Shown here: positions 20,219-27,808 of the stretch, piece after piece
Layout: each line of letters starts with the position of its first letter
Position numbering within the stretch: position 1 is the first letter of the stretch
NCBI GenBank assembly: GCA_020847435.1
Contig: JADLBX010000039.1
Coordinates: forward strand, 1 to 37,836
Reading direction: 5' to 3'
Origin: Anaerolineales bacterium
GTDB taxonomy: Bacteria; Chloroflexota; Anaerolineae; Anaerolineales; Villigracilaceae
DNA: 37,836 bases
Program-made: the position numbers and the translations under genes
The notes under the pieces: generated by a model
Seen by the model: the letters and a program-made list of their open reading frames with translations, nothing else
The model's database searches: none
What the model was told of the DNA's origin: nothing

Positions 20219-21613
20219 TTATTTCCAAAACGTTGGAAGGTATTCTTTGTATTCGGTCAGGTAATCGTTCAATATCTTTTGGGCAACATCCACATCGGTA
20301 ATCACAGGATCAAGTAATAAACTTTGTAGCGCCTTCTCTCGATTTCCTTCCACGACCGAATCCACACACAATTGCGCGACAAGTATTTCTCTGCGGCATA
20401 ATTCTGCGATGGGTTCAGGTAACTTGCCTATGTGGACGGGATGAATCCCCGCGCCGTTCACATGCACGGGCGTTTCAACAGTAGACCCGTAGGGCAAATT
20501 GCCAATTTGCCCTACGTTAGGAAGATTCGCCGCGAGGTGATAGTGAGTCCCCGCGCCCGCGACGTTTTCGATCATTTCCAACGCGCCTTCGCTGTCTGTT
20601 TCGAGCAAGGCTTCGACGGTTGCATTGCCGTTTGCCATTTCATTTAATCGGTCCAGTTGAAAGCCGCGCACGGCTTCAAACAGATCCCAATCGTAGAGGC
20701 GGATGTTGTATCGCTCCCAGGGTTTGGTTTGCGAGTCGCTCATCCACGGGAGGTATTCGCACAAGTGGGTATCGCCAGGGACGGGGAATAAGCCGAAGGC
20801 GGCGAACATGTCGCGGGTTAGCGGCTCAAACATCCCGTCGAGTTGAAAGAAGCGTTTCTTGAAGAGCGGATATAAATCCTCGCCTGTGCGTTTGTCGTGC
20901 ATGGAGAGAATCCACGTGAAGTGATTCAGTCCCGCCGCGCGGATGTCAACGAGAGGGACGATCTGCTCGCGCACGCGATGTTGAAGCGGATGTTGATCCA
21001 CCGCCGCGTGGACGCCCGTGAGCCCCTCGGGGATTTCGATGCCGAGGTCTTTCGCTAGCGCAACGCCGACCATCACATAGCCCGCGTAGATTTGATGACA
21101 CAAGCCGACGGTTTTGATTTTGCTGTGACGATTGACCGCGTCGCAAATGCGAATCATCGGGTTCGTGAAGTTGACGAACCACGCGTCGGGGCAAGCCTGT
21201 TCCATGTCGCGGGCGATCTGCATGATGGGACCGATATTGCGCGCCGCGTGCGCGAAGCCGCCAGGTCCGCCGTTTTCGGCGTAGGGTTGGCGCACGCCGT
21301 ATTTGAGCGTGATTTCAAAATCACGTTTCCATAAATTTTCGCGCGCGCCGACTTCGATGGCGTTGACGACGAAGTGAGAACCTTCGAGCGCGTCGATATG
21401 ATTCGTGTGCGCGGCGATCGTGAATTGCGAATCCCATTCGCGGTTGAGGCGGTTGGCGAGTCGTTGGACGATGTCGAGGCTTTCGGCGTTGCGATCTACT
21501 AGCGCGAGAGCGGAGCCTTTGAGTTTTTGCGAGCGCATGATGGCGGATAATGTATTTTCGCCGAACGATGCCGAGCCTGCGCCGATGACGGTGATTTTGG
21601 TGGGGAGGGTCAT
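20219..21613 (-). CDS. Family 4 glycoside hydrolase (NAD- and Mn-dependent; alpha-galactosidase/glucosidase-like)
   Basis: 464 residues. The N-terminal Rossmann motif ITVIGAGSASFG binds NAD. ALVDRNAESL and NGGPGGFAHAARNIG are followed by the metal-site region FVNFTNPMIRICDAVNRHS with the CHQ motif (VGLCHQIYAG) and GLNHFTWI, all typical of GH4. These enzymes cleave glycosides by an oxidation-elimination route needing NAD and a divalent metal. Substrate specificity (alpha-galactoside, alpha-glucoside, phosphorylated or not) is not clear. An aggag site precedes the ATG at 21613. In the C-terminal part the residues VGQIGNLPYG are encoded by a perfect 14-bp-arm palindrome (20488-20516), at a place where the family has a similar N-x-G-x-I-x-NLP motif. 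Confidence 0.88.
   Translation of the reverse strand: MTLPTKITVIGAGSASFGENTLSAIMRSQKLKGSALALVDRNAESLDIVQRLANRLNREWDSQFTIAAHTNHIDALEGSHFVVNAIEVGARENLWKRDFEITLKYGVRQPYAENGGPGGFAHAARNIGPIMQIARDMEQACPDAWFVNFTNPMIRICDAVNRHSKIKTVGLCHQIYAGYVMVGVALAKDLGIEIPEGLTGVHAAVDQHPLQHRVREQIVPLVDIRAAGLNHFTWILSMHDKRTGEDLYPLFKKRFFQLDGMFEPLTRDMFAAFGLFPVPGDTHLCEYLPWMSDSQTKPWERYNIRLYDWDLFEAVRGFQLDRLNEMANGNATVEALLETDSEGALEMIENVAGAGTHYHLAANLPNVGQIGNLPYGSTVETPVHVNGAGIHPVHIGKLPEPIAELCRREILVAQLCVDSVVEGNREKALQSLLLDPVITDVDVAQKILNDYLTEYKEYLPTFWK
20488..20516. repeat. Perfect palindrome inside the GH4 gene
   Basis: Arms cgtagggcaaattg and caatttgccctacg flank one c. It shares its core with 465-487. Here it encodes VGQIGNLPYG on the minus strand. 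Confidence 0.85.
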
Positions 21614-21668
21614 GAGGTTCTCCTGTGTTTAGGATAAAACGGTTTTGTTCGTACCGCTTTGTTCGTGC

Positions 21669-21723
21669 CGCAAAGTTCACTTTGCGAATGTCGCCACAAA
21701 CGAAAGGCAAGATAAATCTTGCC
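21669..21723. repeat. Pair of short hairpins upstream of the GH4 gene
   Basis: cgcaaagt-tc-actttgcg (21669-21686) and ggcaagat-aa-atcttgcc (21706-21723) each have 8-bp arms and 2-base loops. The layout matches the double-hairpin repeats at 23462-23623. Confidence 0.7.
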
Positions 21724-21812
21724 GCACTACTTAAACAAAACGACGCGGAGATTATACATTACCCGTTTGGATAAGTCGTCCGCGCCATTGTTGAATTTCT
21801 GATTGTCTCTAC

Positions 21813-22610
21813 TTATTTCCCAATCGTCACTTCCGCCGTCATTCCCCAGAGCAGACCTTTGGGCTGTTCGTTCAATGCGATGGTCGCTTTGAAGACCACA
21901 TCGCCGCCGACTGCGTCCGCTTTGGGCGCGAGGGCGATTAGCTTGCCTTGGATGTTTTGGTTCAACGCCTCGACAAATACATTGACCGAATCGCCGATGT
22001 TGATTTTCGTTACGTCGCGTTCGCTCAAATCGGTTGTTTCGACGAGCAAGTTGTTCAGTGTGGCAAGTGTGACGACAACCTGTCCTTGCTGGATGGATTC
22101 GCCTGACGAAATGTCAACCGAGGCGACGACGCCGTCGAACGGCGCGACGAGGGCGGTTTGCGCGAGCGCGGCTTGGGCGCTTTCCAACGCGGCTTGCGCC
22201 TGCGCGACTTGAATGTCGGCGATCTCGATGTATTCCTTCGGGAGTTGCGTCCAAAAGATTTTGCCGTTCCGCCGTTCTTTGATGCGTCCGTAGCGTTGCA
22301 GTTCGGCGTTGACTTGCGCCGAGCGGAGCGCGGCTTGCGCGGCGTTGACGTTGTACTGCAAATCGTCGGCGACCAACGTTGCTAAGATGTCGCCCGCTTT
22401 CACCGAGTCGCCTTCTTTCACTAAAACTTCTTTGACCACGCCAGCGGAGACGAATCCCAATTTTGAAACTTGCGCGGGGATAAACACAGCCGAAGCGGTG
22501 ACGCCTCCTTGCGCGGAGGCGGTACGCGCGGGCGGCGCAAAAACTGTCCATGCCGCGAGCAGGCTGAACGTCAGAATGAAGCGCAGGGTCTTATTCATCG
22601 AATTGCGCAT
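21813..22610 (-). CDS. HlyD-type efflux adaptor (membrane fusion protein), second copy
   Basis: 265 residues with an N-terminal hydrophobic signal (about 8-33, ending ARTASA). A biotinyl-lipoyl-like half-motif VKEVLVKEGDSVKAGDILATL, an Ala-rich alpha-hairpin (NVNAAQAALRSAQVN to AQAALESAQAALAQTALV), the return lipoyl half APFDGVVASVDISSGESIQQGQVVVTL and a beta-barrel region follow. Such adaptors bridge an ABC permease to extracytoplasmic partners. Its ATG at 22610 lies within the end of the upstream adaptor gene (20-bp overlap; an alternative ATG at 22598 overlaps by 8), so translation is coupled. It is the last gene of the TetR-headed efflux operon. No outer-membrane channel gene is nearby. 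Confidence 0.85.
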   Translation of the reverse strand: MRNSMNKTLRFILTFSLLAAWTVFAPPARTASAQGGVTASAVFIPAQVSKLGFVSAGVVKEVLVKEGDSVKAGDILATLVADDLQYNVNAAQAALRSAQVNAELQRYGRIKERRNGKIFWTQLPKEYIEIADIQVAQAQAALESAQAALAQTALVAPFDGVVASVDISSGESIQQGQVVVTLATLNNLLVETTDLSERDVTKINIGDSVNVFVEALNQNIQGKLIALAPKADAVGGDVVFKATIALNEQPKGLLWGMTAEVTIGK

Positions 22611-23406
22611 CCGCGCTCATCCCCCAGCGCAAATTGTCGGGTTGATCGTCGAAGTCGAGCGTCACCGTGAAGACCACTTCGCCGCCGAGGGTCGCGCCGA
22701 TGCGATCCACCGCGCTGACTTTTGCGGTGAAGTTCGCATCGAGCGCGGCGATGAAGACCGTGGCGGGTTGCCCGATTTGAATTTTCGTCACGTGGAGTTC
22801 GCTGAGGTCGGTGGTTTCGATTTGAAAATGGGTGAGGTCGCCGAGCACGATGACGACTTGCCCAGGCGTGACGATCTCGGCGGGCGCGACGTTGACTTCG
22901 ACGATGACGCCGTCGAACGGCGCGGCGAGCGTGGATTGCGCGGCGAGCGCGGCGTTGGCGGAATCGAGGTAGGCTTGCATCCGTTCGACTTCGGCGTTGG
23001 CTTGGTCGAGATGGGCTTGATCCGTTTTCTGCCGCTTCAACAATCCGAGCCGAGCCTGCGCCGCCGATAGATTCGCTTCCGCCTCTTTGACCTTCGCTTT
23101 CAGAATCGAATCGTCGAGTGTGATGAGCGTTTCGCCCGCCTTCACCGAATCGCCAACTTTGACGTTGACTTGCGTCACTTTGCCGACAGATGCAAACGAG
23201 AGCCGCGTGTAACGCGCGGGGACGATCACCGCTGAGGCTGTGATGTTGTTGTCTTCGGCAGTGGTCGGCGAGGCGTTGTTGTCCAACACGATGGTTGGGA
23301 TGGCGGTCGGCGCGTTGTTCGAGGCGCACGCGGAGGTTATGAGGGCGAGGAGGATGATTATGTAAAGCGCGCTTCGCTTTGTGCGTTGTGAATTTTTATT
23401 CTTCAT
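22591..23406 (-). CDS. HlyD-type efflux adaptor, predicted lipoprotein, first copy
   Basis: 271 residues. A basic N-terminus and hydrophobic stretch end in a lipobox (LITSAC, Cys 27), so it is probably anchored by lipid to the outer face of the membrane. The lipoyl half VTQVNVKVGDSVKAGETLITL, an alpha-hairpin rich in Ala/Glu/Gln (AKVKEAEANLSAAQARL), the second half APFDGVIVEVNVAPAEIVTPGQVVIVL and a barrel follow. It is about the same length as the next adaptor and clearly paralogous to it. It follows the ATPase gene after a 225-bp gap filled by composite repeats, which may uncouple the adaptors from the permease genes. Confidence 0.87.
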   Translation of the reverse strand: MKNKNSQRTKRSALYIIILLALITSACASNNAPTAIPTIVLDNNASPTTAEDNNITASAVIVPARYTRLSFASVGKVTQVNVKVGDSVKAGETLITLDDSILKAKVKEAEANLSAAQARLGLLKRQKTDQAHLDQANAEVERMQAYLDSANAALAAQSTLAAPFDGVIVEVNVAPAEIVTPGQVVIVLGDLTHFQIETTDLSELHVTKIQIGQPATVFIAALDANFTAKVSAVDRIGATLGGEVVFTVTLDFDDQPDNLRWGMSADAQFDE

Positions 23407-23461
23407 TCTTTTTACCTATGTTCAACAATTAACCTTGAATACCGCAGATGAAAACGGAAAT

Positions 23462-23535
23462 CGTAACGCGACATTCATGTCGCCCTTGCGCAAGAAACAC
23501 TGGAAAAGCGAGACGCTTCGCAGTCTCGCGTTACG
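23462..23535. repeat. Composite inverted repeat with nested hairpins
   Basis: Outer arms cgtaacgcga/tcgcgttacg enclose gcgacat-tc-atgtcgc, a cttgcgcaag palindrome, and a gcgagac/gtctcgc hairpin. The first hairpin is identical to 2004-2019 in pxpC. Confidence 0.75.
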
Positions 23536-23561
23536 AACAAACCTAACCATAATTGCCCAGC

Positions 23562-23623
23562 GCCGTAGTGGCGACTTTAGTCGCTCATTGCGCGAAGGCA
23601 ACGACTGAAGTCGTTACTACGGC
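23562..23623. repeat. Second composite inverted repeat, two hairpins inside an outer stem
   Basis: Outer arms gccgtagt/actacggc enclose gcgact-tt-agtcgc and aacgact-ga-agtcgtt. It lies 26 bases from the previous composite repeat and 9 bases from the ATPase stop. Confidence 0.75.
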
Positions 23624-23631
23624 AAACCTTC

Positions 23632-24324
23632 CTAATGCTTTCCATTCTTGCTGTCTTTGACGATCAAGCCGTCTTCGAGGGTGACGACGCGGTTGGCGTA
23701 GTGGATGACGCGCGGGTCATGCGTGGCGAAGACGAAGGTGACGCCCGTTTCTTTGTTGAGGCGTTGCATGATGTCCATCACTTGTTTGCCGTTTTCAGTG
23801 TCGAGGTTGGCGGTGGGCTCGTCGGCGAGAATCAGTTTCGGGTTAGTGGCAAGCGCACGGGCGACCGCGACGCGTTGTTGTTGTCCGCCGCTGAGTTGGT
23901 CGGGGCGGTGATGGGCGCGGTCGGCGAGTCCGACGGCTTCAAGCATTTCATTGACGCGGCGTTTGCGATCCGCTGGTTTGGTCCCGTTGAGCAAGAGCGG
24001 CATTTCCACATTTTCATACGCGGTGAGCGTGGGGATGAGCGCGAAGAATTGAAAGACGAAACCGATGGCGTCTTTGCGGAGGTCGGCGCGCTGGTTGCGA
24101 TTGAGGTTCGTCGCGTCTTTGCCGTTGATGAAGACTTGTCCGCTGGTGGGTTTGTCGAGCAAGCCGATGAGTTGAAGCAATGTCGTTTTGCCCGAACCCG
24201 ACGGTCCGACAAGCGCGGTGAATTCTCCGTTTTCGATGGACAGGTTGACGCCGCGCAAGGCTTTGGTTTCCACTTCGCCGATCTTGTACACGCGCGTGGC
24301 ATCCATAATTTTTGTAACTTCCAT
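23632..24324 (-). CDS. ABC transporter ATP-binding protein, MacB/LolD type
   Basis: 230 residues, the normal length of this class. Walker [10 protein letters not shown] (about 40-48), Q-loop [22 protein letters not shown], signature [15 protein letters not shown], Walker [13 protein letters not shown] and H-loop FATHDPRVI. It powers the two FtsX-like permeases encoded next to it. A clear aaaggag site precedes the ATG. The gap to the permease gene (24325-24395) contains another inverted repeat (24339-24391). Substrate cannot be inferred; this class handles lipoproteins, peptides and drugs. Confidence 0.93.
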   Translation of the reverse strand: MEVTKIMDATRVYKIGEVETKALRGVNLSIENGEFTALVGPSGSGKTTLLQLIGLLDKPTSGQVFINGKDATNLNRNQRADLRKDAIGFVFQFFALIPTLTAYENVEMPLLLNGTKPADRKRRVNEMLEAVGLADRAHHRPDQLSGGQQQRVAVARALATNPKLILADEPTANLDTENGKQVMDIMQRLNKETGVTFVFATHDPRVIHYANRVVTLEDGLIVKDSKNGKH

Positions 24325-24338
24325 TTTTTCTCCTTTGT

Positions 24339-24391
24339 CCGCTAATCTTCGCGAATAGAAAATTAGTGGAGATTAGCGCAGATTAGCGGAT
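24339..24391. repeat. tccgctaatct inverted repeat
   Basis: Arms tccgctaatct (24339-24349) and agattagcgga (24381-24391), with an extra internal agattagcg copy. Located between the permease and ATPase genes. Confidence 0.7.
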
Positions 24392-24395
24392 GGTT

Positions 24396-25610
24396 CTATT
24401 GTTCATGCAGCGCTTCGACAGGTTCCATGCGCGCGGCGAGGCGGGCGGGATATAACGAAGCGACAAGCGTGACGATGTATGCGACGACCGCCAGATTGAT
24501 CATGTTGTCAACCGTCAGGTACGCGTAAATGCGATCCTCGAACAGCACGCCTGTGATTCCATAATTGCCGATGTAAATTCCATTGACCGTGTAGTAGTAC
24601 ACTGCCGCGCCGCCGAGAATCAAACCGAGAATCACGCCGCCTGTGGCGAGCAGAGCCGCTTCCATGAGGAACTGCGCCATGATGCCGCGTCCTTTCATGC
24701 CGATGGCGGCAAGGATGCCGATCTCGCGCGTCCGCTCGAAGACCGCCATCACCAGCGTATTCGTGACGACCGTCGCGGTGATTCCCAGAACGATCAAATA
24801 CAACACCACAAAGAACGCGTTGGCATAATCTTCGAATTGAACGACAAATTGATTCTGGTCGCGCCATGTGGCGATCTGATAATTATTCGACTTCAATGCC
24901 TGCGCCACCGCGTCCGCCTGTTCGTTTTCCTGCAACATCACAAAGATCGCGCTGGCGTGATTCTCCGTCGCGGTAAATGTCTGCGCTTTGGCGAGCGGCA
25001 TCAACACGTTGAACTCGTCGAAGCCTGGCGTGCGCGTGGTGAAAATGCCGCGCACAGTGAACAACTGCTCGTCCACATCGCCATTCGAAGTAGTCGCCAG
25101 CAAATTCACTTTATCGTTGACTTTGAGATTCAATTTATCGGCAAGGATGTTTCCGATCAGGATTCCCTCACGGTCGTCCGCTTGGATGAAATCCCCTGCG
25201 ATCATTCCCTGACGGTACGGCTGGTTCGCCGTAGACGCGGGATCCACGCCGATGATTTGCACGCCCTTCGATTCGTCGCGGATGGAGAGGATCGCGCTGG
25301 CGTTCAAGCGCGGCGTCGCCTCGACAACTTGCGGCAGCGACTTGACCTTGTCAACGAGTTGATTCGGGTCGGCGATTAAGTCCTCCCACTTCAGGCTGAC
25401 CTTGCCTTCTTCATAAGAAGCGGGGCGAATCTGCAAGTGTCCGCTTTGCAGGCGGATGGTGTTGTTCAACGCGCCGCGCATCTCGCCTTCCAACACGGAG
25501 ACCATGAGGAGCAGTAACGCCACTCCGCCCGCCACCGCCAGCATGGACAGGAACGAACGGGTTTTATTCCGCCAGAGATTGCGATAGGCTAGTTTGAAAA
25601 GTTGGGTCAT
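24396..25610 (-). CDS. FtsX/MacB-like ABC permease (second permease)
   Basis: 404 residues with the MacB topology. One N-terminal membrane helix follows YRNLWRNKTRSFLSM, then a large extracytoplasmic domain (about 45-265) and three C-terminal helices. The last two helices flank the conserved REIGILAAIGMKGRGI and SLYPARLAARMEPVEALHEQ segments. The extracytoplasmic part contains DREGILIGNILADKLNLKVNDKV. It should pair with the other permease to form a heterodimer driven by the adjacent ATPase, moving substrate from the outer leaflet or surface rather than across the membrane in classic fashion. A palindrome (25622-25654) lies between the two permease genes. Confidence 0.9.
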   Translation of the reverse strand: MTQLFKLAYRNLWRNKTRSFLSMLAVAGGVALLLLMVSVLEGEMRGALNNTIRLQSGHLQIRPASYEEGKVSLKWEDLIADPNQLVDKVKSLPQVVEATPRLNASAILSIRDESKGVQIIGVDPASTANQPYRQGMIAGDFIQADDREGILIGNILADKLNLKVNDKVNLLATTSNGDVDEQLFTVRGIFTTRTPGFDEFNVLMPLAKAQTFTATENHASAIFVMLQENEQADAVAQALKSNNYQIATWRDQNQFVVQFEDYANAFFVVLYLIVLGITATVVTNTLVMAVFERTREIGILAAIGMKGRGIMAQFLMEAALLATGGVILGLILGGAAVYYYTVNGIYIGNYGITGVLFEDRIYAYLTVDNMINLAVVAYIVTLVASLYPARLAARMEPVEALHEQ

Positions 25611-25621
25611 AGTTTCTCTCT

Positions 25622-25654
25622 AGACCTCACAGGTTTTAAAAACCTGTGAGGTCT
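25622..25654. repeat. 16-bp-arm palindrome between permease genes
   Basis: agacctcacaggtttt and aaaacctgtgaggtct with one a between. No T-run outside the stem. The outer half resembles the repeats at 30668-30708 and 14736-14750. Confidence 0.8.
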
Positions 25655-25660
25655 GTCTTT

Positions 25661-26890
25661 CTAAACGTGATGCAACGCCTCAGACGGCTCGCGCCGCGCG
25701 GCGATGACGGCAGGGATGAGCGCGGCAAGCGCGGCGATGACCAGCACGATCGTGGCGCGCTCGAACAGTTTGCTCAACCCAAGCGTGGGATACACTTTGC
25801 CGCTGATCAACGCCATGTATTCGGTGAGTCCCGCGAACTGGCTGTAGTCCATGCCGATTTGTCCGAGGCTGAGGTTGATCGCCAATCCCATGACGATTCC
25901 CGCGACCACGCCGACCAGGCCGATTAAGGTTCCTTCGAGGATAAACGTCACGGCGATCTGACGCGGTTTGAGTCCCATCGCGCCGAGCAGACCGATCTCG
26001 CGCGTCCGTTCGTAGATCGCCATGAGCAGTAGATTCAAAATGCCGATGCCCGCGATGACGACAATGATGACGCTGAAAATATCCATCACCGCGTTCTTCT
26101 GACCGATGGCGCTGCCGAGTTCGGGATAATTTTGCGCCCACGATTCAACTTCGTAGCCAGGCAGGAGGGGAGTCAACGCGGCGATGACTTGGTCTTCGGA
26201 ACCGACCGCCTTCAACGTGATCTGCACTTCGGTGGATTGACCGCGCAAACCGTATAAGTTCTGCGCTTCTGCCAATGAAATGTAAACCGATCCTTTTTCA
26301 AACGAGGGCAGACCGAGGTCGTAAATTCCGATCACAGTCATGGCGCGTTGGCGATTCTGTTTATTGACGTCGCTTCCCACCACTGTAACGCGGTCGCCGA
26401 CTTTGAGCGATAGCGCGTCCGCCAGCCCTTTGCCGATCAGCGCCGCATCTTCATCGGTTGACTGCAAGAATCGTCCGTCCACGATGTGTTCGGCGATGAG
26501 GCTGACGGGCGCTTCCGCTTCGGGTTCGATGCCGATCACGTTGAGGGGGAATGAACCTTCACGATTGCTGACCAGTCCGCCCGTCTGAATTCGACGCGAG
26601 ACGGCGATCACGTTCGGCTGGGCTAACGCCGCTTGGACGACAGCCGCGTCATCCTTTAAAGGAAGAAGCGGATTGCTATCCACTTTTTCACGATAGCCCT
26701 CGGCGTGGACTTGAATGTTGCCGCCGAGCACGCGGACGGCGTTGCCCGCGATGGCTTGGTTGAAGCCGTCCAGCAAGCCGTCGTAGAACATCATGAAGGC
26801 GAGCGAAAGCCCCATCGCCAAAACGATGATGACCGTGCGGCGGCGATGCCGCCAGATGTTGCGCCACGCGAGGCGAAAGTATAAAAGCAT
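25661..26890 (-). CDS. FtsX/MacB-like ABC permease (first permease)
   Basis: 409 residues starting at the ATG at 26890 (MLLYFRLAWRNIWRHRRRTV). The frame stays open for another 63 codons upstream, but those codons translate the ccacgaatt-type repeat and are not typical protein. An N-terminal helix, an extracytoplasmic domain (with DAALIGKGLADALSLKVGDRV) and three C-terminal helices with TREIGLLGAMGLKPRQIAV and ARREPSEALHHV are as in its neighbour. Residue identity between the two permeases is visible, so they are paralogues and probably form a heterodimer. Weak ribosome site (agaaagaaaa). Part of the TetR-headed operon. Confidence 0.9.
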   Translation of the reverse strand: MLLYFRLAWRNIWRHRRRTVIIVLAMGLSLAFMMFYDGLLDGFNQAIAGNAVRVLGGNIQVHAEGYREKVDSNPLLPLKDDAAVVQAALAQPNVIAVSRRIQTGGLVSNREGSFPLNVIGIEPEAEAPVSLIAEHIVDGRFLQSTDEDAALIGKGLADALSLKVGDRVTVVGSDVNKQNRQRAMTVIGIYDLGLPSFEKGSVYISLAEAQNLYGLRGQSTEVQITLKAVGSEDQVIAALTPLLPGYEVESWAQNYPELGSAIGQKNAVMDIFSVIIVVIAGIGILNLLLMAIYERTREIGLLGAMGLKPRQIAVTFILEGTLIGLVGVVAGIVMGLAINLSLGQIGMDYSQFAGLTEYMALISGKVYPTLGLSKLFERATIVLVIAALAALIPAVIAARREPSEALHHV

Positions 26891-26960
26891 GTTGTTTTCT
26901 TTCTCTTCAGATCCTGTCTCTCCCTTTTGGGATAAGAGTTGACTGATGATGAATTTTTTT

Positions 26961-27028
26961 GCCACGAATTCACACGGATTTTCACTGATTTGTTTTTTAT
27001 TTCCGTGCAAATCCGTGTAATCAGTGGC
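26961..27028. repeat. ccacgaatt/ccactgatt inverted repeat
   Basis: gccacgaattcacacggatt and aatccgtgtaatcagtggc form imperfect arms about a T-rich centre. It lies between tetR and the first permease, and falsely extends the permease reading frame. Related to 7809-7873. Confidence 0.65.
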
Positions 27029-27053
27029 TGAGGTTTTGGGTTTTCTTGTTAAT

Positions 27054-27725
27054 TTATGTAGAGCCAATACTCTTTTCAAACTTTGATTCGGTTTTACGCA
27101 AGCCGTATTCCATCACGTACAGCATCTTGTCTATTTTTTCCTGCGTCTTCGCGGAGCGCACCCATTTCATGATGTCTTTTTGTTTCATGCCTTCGGTGAT
27201 GATGTAGGTGGTGATGGCGTTGCTCCACGTTTCCATGATCATCACCGCCAGTTCCACGTCCACGCTGGGGTCCACTTCGCCGTTCTTCATGGCTTGCTTG
27301 ATCATGGCGGTCAGCGCCTCTTGCGTTTTTTGATGATACTCGGCGAAATTTTTTCCATAATACAACCCTTCGACGAACAAGACGCGGCTGGCGGCTTGCG
27401 CCATGCGCGGGTAGGCGGAATTAAATTCCATACCCGCCTTGACCATCCAGCGAAAATATTCAAACGTATCCATGTTCTTTTGAGGCGGATGTTTCCCCTT
27501 GAAGAAATCCGTTTTTTCCTGCGCGACCACCTCCATCAAATAATCGAAAACGTCGGTCTTGTCTTTGAAATATTGATAGAAGCTTCCCTTGGCGATCCCG
27601 CTGTTTGCCACGATGCGGTTCGTGGAGGCGTTCTCCAAACCATATTCGGCGAACTCGTCAATCGCGGCGTTGACGATCTTCTCGCGTTTGTCTTTGGGGA
27701 GGTTGTGGAAGGTCTGCTTGGGCAT
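27054..27725 (-). CDS. TetR/AcrR family transcriptional repressor
   Basis: 223 residues. The N-terminal helix-turn-helix (about 9-55) reads REKIVNAAIDEFAEYG then TNRIVANSGIAKGSFYQYFKDKTDVFDYL, a textbook TetR DNA-binding domain. The C-terminal ligand-binding part (60-223) is helical and aromatic-rich. It is the first gene of the efflux operon and almost certainly controls it and itself, because two palindromic operators overlap its own promoter right before the start codon. The inducing ligand is unknown; transporter substrates are a usual choice. Confidence 0.93.
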   Translation of the reverse strand: MPKQTFHNLPKDKREKIVNAAIDEFAEYGLENASTNRIVANSGIAKGSFYQYFKDKTDVFDYLMEVVAQEKTDFFKGKHPPQKNMDTFEYFRWMVKAGMEFNSAYPRMAQAASRVLFVEGLYYGKNFAEYHQKTQEALTAMIKQAMKNGEVDPSVDVELAVMIMETWSNAITTYIITEGMKQKDIMKWVRSAKTQEKIDKMLYVMEYGLRKTESKFEKSIGST

Positions 27726-27727
27726 CG

Positions 27728-27767
27728 AAATGTGACCTCATGGTCATGTGACTAGCAGGTCACATTT
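27728..27767 (-). promoter_or_regulatory. Tandem palindromic operators of TetR
   Basis: Two dyads abut: tgacc-N4-ggtca (27733-27746) and tgtgac-N6-gtcaca (27747-27764). Together they form an outer perfect repeat aaatgtgacct...aggtcacattt (27728-27738 and 27757-27767). They overlap the -10 box and the expected start of transcription, ideal for autorepression. Confidence 0.75.
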
Positions 27768-27791
27768 TACGACGGAACTCTCCCTTGTCAA
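27764..27791 (-). promoter_or_regulatory. Sigma70-type promoter of the tetR-efflux operon
   Basis: On the minus strand TTGACA (27791-27786) and TAAAAT (27769-27764) are 16 bases apart. The -10 element overlaps the operator region. Confidence 0.75.
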
Positions 27792-27808
27792 GGGATTTGT
27801 GAGCGGCT

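Noticed and set aside
23635..24345. Long open frame opposite the ABC ATPase gene
   Set aside because: Antisense shadow; the minus-strand protein has all ABC motifs.
26891..27079. 63-codon extension of the first permease
   Set aside because: It translates the ccacgaatt repeat; the ATG at 26890 gives the normal FtsX/MacB N-terminus.
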